From an uncultured Actinomycetes bacterium (GTDB taxonomy: Bacteria > Actinomycetota > Actinomycetes > S36-B12), in the NCBI GenBank assembly GCA_913061025.1, contig CAJXUJ010000055.1, forward strand, positions 1 through 7,734: DNA of 7,734 nucleotides, read 5' to 3'. Shown here piece after piece: positions 5,462-7,734 of this stretch. The notes beneath the pieces are model-generated. The model was not told the origin of the DNA. It was given only the letters and a program-made list of their open reading frames with translations, and ran no database searches. The translations under genes and the position numbers were made by a program. Every line of letters begins with the position of its first letter. The stretch's first letter is position 1.

Positions 5462-5477
5462 TGTGAGCAATGGCACA
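5462..5477. promoter_or_regulatory. CRP/GlxR-like binding site upstream of pckG
   Basis: TGTGA-GCAATG-GCACA matches the CRP/GlxR consensus TGTGA-N6-TCACA at 9 of 10 specified positions, and the symmetry extends one base outward on each side (CTGTG...CACAG). It is centred about 110 nt before the pckG start codon. cAMP-receptor-type regulators of actinobacteria (GlxR in corynebacteria, Crp in mycobacteria) use this consensus and often control central carbon metabolism. Binding here is inferred from the motif and its place before a gluconeogenic gene. Confidence 0.55.
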
Positions 5478-5484
5478 GACCCGG

Positions 5485-5500
5485 TGTGACCGCCGTTACT
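5485..5500. promoter_or_regulatory. Second, weaker CRP/GlxR-like half-conserved site
   Basis: TGTGA-CCGCCG-TTACT keeps one full half-site and 3 of 5 bases of the other. It lies 23 bp from the stronger site at 5462-5477, close to two helical turns. It may be an auxiliary site or chance. Confidence 0.2.
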
Positions 5501-5504
5501 TGTG

Positions 5505-5520
5505 GAGCGATCCAACGCTC
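5505..5520 (-). terminator. Possible terminator hairpin after the SGNH hydrolase gene
   Basis: GAGCG (5505-5509 region) and CGCTC (5516-5520) form a 5-bp stem with a 6-nt loop, 13 nt after the SGNH hydrolase stop codon on the minus strand. There is no T-run, and the stem is short. The remaining bases up to the pckG start hold the regulatory dyads listed separately. Confidence 0.3.
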
Positions 5521-5533
5521 GCAGCGACGTTCC

Positions 5534-6130
5534 TCAGAGTCGATCGCTGTACGGCGCCCGCGGAGTGGTCACGGCTTGACGAATCATCTTGGCGAAGGCT
5601 GCTGCACCCTCCGGTCGGAGATGAATCCCATCGGCGTATAGGTACTCGGGGTTCTTGCTAGCGATCTTGTTCCAGTCGAGCAGCACCACCCGGTCGCTGC
5701 GGAACTTGGAATCGCACTTGCTCAGCATGCGGTTGTTCTTCTGCTCCCAGGACCGTGGAACCTTGAGGTTCACCAAGTACACGGTTCGGCCCTTGCCGGC
5801 AGCGCGGACAAGTTGCTTGCACATCTTCAAGGTGTACGTGCCGTTGGTTCCAAGATGAACGACGACATGCTCGGGCAAGCGAGAACCCTGCTCCCGCAGC
5901 AGCCCCGGACCGGTGTAGGCCTGACGGCTTACCTTGGCGTCCACCTTGCCGACGCCGGCATCCTTGAGCTGGGACTTGGCACCGAGCATGACCGAGTCGC
6001 CGAAGGCGACGGCGTCGAGATCGTCGTCCGCTGTGGCGCCCGGTGCACCGGCTAGGACCAGGCCCACAGTGAGGGCGGCAGCGACCGCAACCCGGAGACG
6101 GCTACGAAGGGTCATGCCATTACGACGCAT
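5534..6130 (-). CDS. Secreted SGNH/GDSL-type hydrolase
   Basis: This 198-residue exported protein has an N-terminal signal peptide: basic residues (MRRNGMTLRSRLR), a hydrophobic stretch and a likely signal peptidase I site after ATA (residues 32-34). The mature part shows the SGNH blocks: GDS at 44-46 (nucleophile Ser46), GTN at 94-96 (oxyanion Asn96) and DGIH at 167-170 (Asp167 and His170). Sequence such as VSRQ, VVVHLGTNG, PRSWEQKNN and DGIHLRPEGAAAFA is close to the extracytoplasmic SGNH domain found at the end of OatA-like acyltransferases, here as a free protein, so an acyl ester on the cell wall or a surface glycan is a plausible target. Cys104 and Cys139 could form a disulfide. The ATG at 6130 overlaps the upstream MalY-type gene by 11 nt and has a GGTGG-type site before it; an ATG at 6115 would give an equally good signal peptide. 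Confidence 0.85.
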   Translation of the reverse strand: MRRNGMTLRSRLRVAVAAALTVGLVLAGAPGATADDDLDAVAFGDSVMLGAKSQLKDAGVGKVDAKVSRQAYTGPGLLREQGSRLPEHVVVHLGTNGTYTLKMCKQLVRAAGKGRTVYLVNLKVPRSWEQKNNRMLSKCDSKFRSDRVVLLDWNKIASKNPEYLYADGIHLRPEGAAAFAKMIRQAVTTPRAPYSDRL

Positions 6131-7286
6131 GGCCCACCACCACGGATCCGATTCCTGCGATAACGCTCTCGAGGATCTCTCTCGTTGTGGCGTAGTTGAT
6201 TCTGGCGTGGGCTGCCCCCGGGGAGCCGAACGCCGGACCAGAGTTCAACGCGATCTTGGCTTGGTCGAGGATCTCCAACGCGGGGTCCTCGCCTAAGCCG
6301 TCGAAGTGAACCCAGGCGAGGTAGGACGCCTCCGGCCATGTCATGCGCACGCCATCCATCGCTTCGAGCGAATCGAACAGGAACCGGCGGCGGTCCTCGA
6401 GCGTGGCGAGCATCTCCCCTCGCCAAGGAGCACCGTCGCGATACGCCGCCAACGTGCCCAGCACCCCGAAGTGGCCCACGCCGTAGGTCGCTTCGATCGG
6501 TATCCCATCGCGGAGTGCATCGAGAACCACATCGCCGGCAACAAGTTGGGCGCACTTCAACCCAGGGATGTTCCACGTCTTCGATGCCGATACCGCCGCG
6601 ACTGCCCGCAGATCATTTACGTCGTTGGCGACCTTCAAGAACGGCGTATGCGTTGCACCAGCGAGCGTGAGCGGTGCATGAATCTCGTCCGAAATAACGA
6701 GCACACCGTGGGCGGCAGCAAGTTCGGCAACGCGGCCCAACTCGTCGGGCGTGTGAACCGTGCCTGTCGGATTATGCGGCGAACACAGCACGTATGCCTG
6801 AACAGCGGGATCGACGAAGGCTCGCTCGAGCGCATCAAGGTCGAGTCTGTACCGCTCCTCACCCGGAGCCCCGATCCGCGTCAACGGCACCTCACGGACC
6901 GTCCGTGAACACACCTTCTCGACGGTCGAGAAGAACGGCGGATAGACCGGAGGGTTGATCACCACCGCGGAACCGGGATCGGTCAGATGGACGAGAGACT
7001 GAGCGATCGAACTCATGACATCCGCGAGCACGATCACGTTGTCGATCGGCACCTGCCAACCCCACTCAGCCTGAGCAAACTCCGCCAGCGCCCCCGGGAT
7101 TTCGTCGGCCCATCGGTAGCCCGTATCGGAGCGGTCGACCGCCGCGTGCAACGCGGCGGCGATGGGCTCGGCGAGCGCGAAGTCCATTTCCGCCACCCAC
7201 GCAGGGATTACGTCCTCCGGATAGGCCCGCCACTTGGCGCTGGTGCGCTGACGCAGGTGTGCCAGGGAAGTGTGGTCAATGTGCAC
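6120..7286 (-). CDS. MalY/PatB-type PLP-dependent aminotransferase or C-S lyase
   Basis: The 388-residue protein is a fold-type I PLP enzyme of the MalY/PatB group, whose characterised members split cystathionine or related cysteine S-conjugates (beta C-S lyase); some act as aminotransferases. Supporting features are the N-terminal 'IPAWVAEMDF' typical of the group, the NPPVYPPF segment, HNPTG at 171-175, Asp200 in SDEIH (contacts the PLP ring nitrogen), Lys236 in SASKTWNIPGLK (Schiff base) and Arg362 in the C-terminal ARINYAT (carboxylate binding). Length is normal for the family and nothing is missing. It starts with GTG at 7286, without a ribosome-binding site, and may be leaderless. Its end overlaps the SGNH hydrolase gene, so the two are probably co-transcribed, though no shared pathway is evident. 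Substrate cannot be decided from sequence. Confidence 0.9.
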   Translation of the reverse strand: MHIDHTSLAHLRQRTSAKWRAYPEDVIPAWVAEMDFALAEPIAAALHAAVDRSDTGYRWADEIPGALAEFAQAEWGWQVPIDNVIVLADVMSSIAQSLVHLTDPGSAVVINPPVYPPFFSTVEKVCSRTVREVPLTRIGAPGEERYRLDLDALERAFVDPAVQAYVLCSPHNPTGTVHTPDELGRVAELAAAHGVLVISDEIHAPLTLAGATHTPFLKVANDVNDLRAVAAVSASKTWNIPGLKCAQLVAGDVVLDALRDGIPIEATYGVGHFGVLGTLAAYRDGAPWRGEMLATLEDRRRFLFDSLEAMDGVRMTWPEASYLAWVHFDGLGEDPALEILDQAKIALNSGPAFGSPGAAHARINYATTREILESVIAGIGSVVVGHAS

Positions 7287-7292
7287 GGGCTA

Positions 7293-7298
7293 AGCATG
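7293..7298 (-). promoter_or_regulatory. Tentative -10 box for the MalY-type gene
   Basis: On the minus strand CATGCT keeps the A at position 2 and the T at position 6 of the -10 pattern and lies 6 nt before the GTG at 7286, again the spacing of a leaderless start. No -35 element is recognisable; that region is occupied by the hairpin at 7301-7333. Confidence 0.3.
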
Positions 7299-7300
7299 CC

Positions 7301-7333
7301 GCGCCAAGCCGCCTGATCGCGTCAGGCTTGCGC
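7301..7333 (-). terminator. Imperfect hairpin between the RskA-like and MalY-type genes
   Basis: The outer arms (7301-7316 and 7322-7333) pair as GCGC, AAGC and CTGA segments with small bulges, around the core CCTGA-TCGCG-TCAGG (7312-7326), whose 5-bp arms are perfect. It starts 15 nt after the stop of the RskA-like gene, a sensible place for a terminator. There is no U-tract, which is common for actinobacterial terminators. The core dyad could instead be an operator for the MalY-type gene. Confidence 0.4.
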
Positions 7334-7348
7334 ATTGGCGAAAACGGA

Positions 7349-7734
7349 TCAGGTTGCGAGTGCACCCCGGACGACGCTGTCCGTGCTGTGGGTGACGTCG
7401 CCGTCGAACTGCTCGACGGAAATGTCCACCACCGGGAAGACATCCATGTCCATGCCCGACGGAAGCGGGAACTCACTTACGGAACCGTCACCGAGCACAC
7501 CCACCGAGACCATGGAGTCGGCCTCCGGGGTGAGCATCCAGACCTCGTAGTAGCCGTCGGTCGCTGGAAGGTCCGTAACGTCCACCATCAGCACCGGCCC
7601 ATCGGTGGTCTCTCGAACCTGAGCCACCCCTCGGGCCTGCTGACCGGGCAGCGGCTCGAGCTCGGCTTGGGCGACGGTGGGTGCCGGGTTGCGTTGATCG
7701 GTCGCCACGAGCGTGCCGACGCTGCCCACCAGCA
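7349..7734 (-). CDS. RskA-type anti-sigma factor, C-terminal extracytoplasmic domain (partial, N-terminus off window)
   Basis: The reading frame is open to the right edge, where the first visible residues (LVGSVGTLVA) look like the end of a transmembrane helix. About 115 residues of extracytoplasmic domain follow, matching the conserved domain of anti-sigma-K factor RskA: a GYYEVWMLTPEADSMVSVGVL stretch, a LPSGMDMDVFPVVDIS strand, and the characteristic VEQFDGDVTHSTDSVVRG end. In this family the missing N-terminal cytoplasmic part binds an ECF sigma factor at the membrane, and regulated proteolysis releases it; the cognate sigma gene would be expected upstream, beyond 7734. The GTG at 7729 is not the true start. 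The gene is followed by a hairpin and then the MalY-type gene on the same strand. Confidence 0.85.
   Translation of the reverse strand, partial: LVGSVGTLVATDQRNPAPTVAQAELEPLPGQQARGVAQVRETTDGPVLMVDVTDLPATDGYYEVWMLTPEADSMVSVGVLGDGSVSEFPLPSGMDMDVFPVVDISVEQFDGDVTHSTDSVVRGALAT

Overview
The window looks like an ordinary chromosomal segment of a high-GC Gram-positive actinobacterium. The support is a WhiB-family regulator, a DUF3039 protein, a GTP-type PEP carboxykinase, an RskA-type anti-sigma factor, GTG starts, and several genes with no Shine-Dalgarno sequence but a TANNNT-like box 6-7 nt before the start codon (leaderless style). The genus cannot be fixed from the sequence alone. There is no phage, transposon, CRISPR, rRNA or tRNA signal.

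Layout. Positions 1-548 (minus) hold a small operon: a DUF3039 zinc-ribbon protein overlapping by 8 nt an exported lipoprotein of the solute-binding (SBP_bac_3-like) type that runs off the left edge. Divergent from it, on the plus strand, are a class I SAM-dependent methyltransferase (635-1531), a thioredoxin (1593-1967), a WhiB3/WhiD-type Fe-S regulator (2100-2474) and an ornithine carbamoyltransferase (2499-3500). Convergent to these is pckG on the minus strand (3525-5360). Upstream of pckG a 173-nt leader carries a CRP/GlxR-like palindrome. Further right, still on the minus strand, come a secreted SGNH hydrolase (5534-6130), a MalY/PatB-type PLP enzyme overlapping it by 11 nt (6120-7286), and the C-terminal part of an RskA-like anti-sigma factor that enters from the right edge.

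How it fits together. The plus-strand block pairs two redox proteins: thioredoxin, a thiol-disulfide reductase, and WhiB3-type, a [4Fe-4S] sensor and regulator. The thioredoxin promoter carries a CsoR/CstR/FrmR-style inverted repeat (ATACCC-N4-GGGTAT) directly over its -10 box, which suggests repression by a metal-, persulfide- or electrophile-sensing regulator encoded elsewhere. pckG is the gluconeogenic PEP carboxykinase, and its leader has a near-consensus cAMP-receptor-type site. The other genes are not obviously linked in function.

I see no clearly new multi-gene system. The signals most worth following are regulatory: the operator over the trx promoter, the CRP-like site before pckG, the 16-bp tandem repeat before whiB3, and the repeated leaderless start layout.
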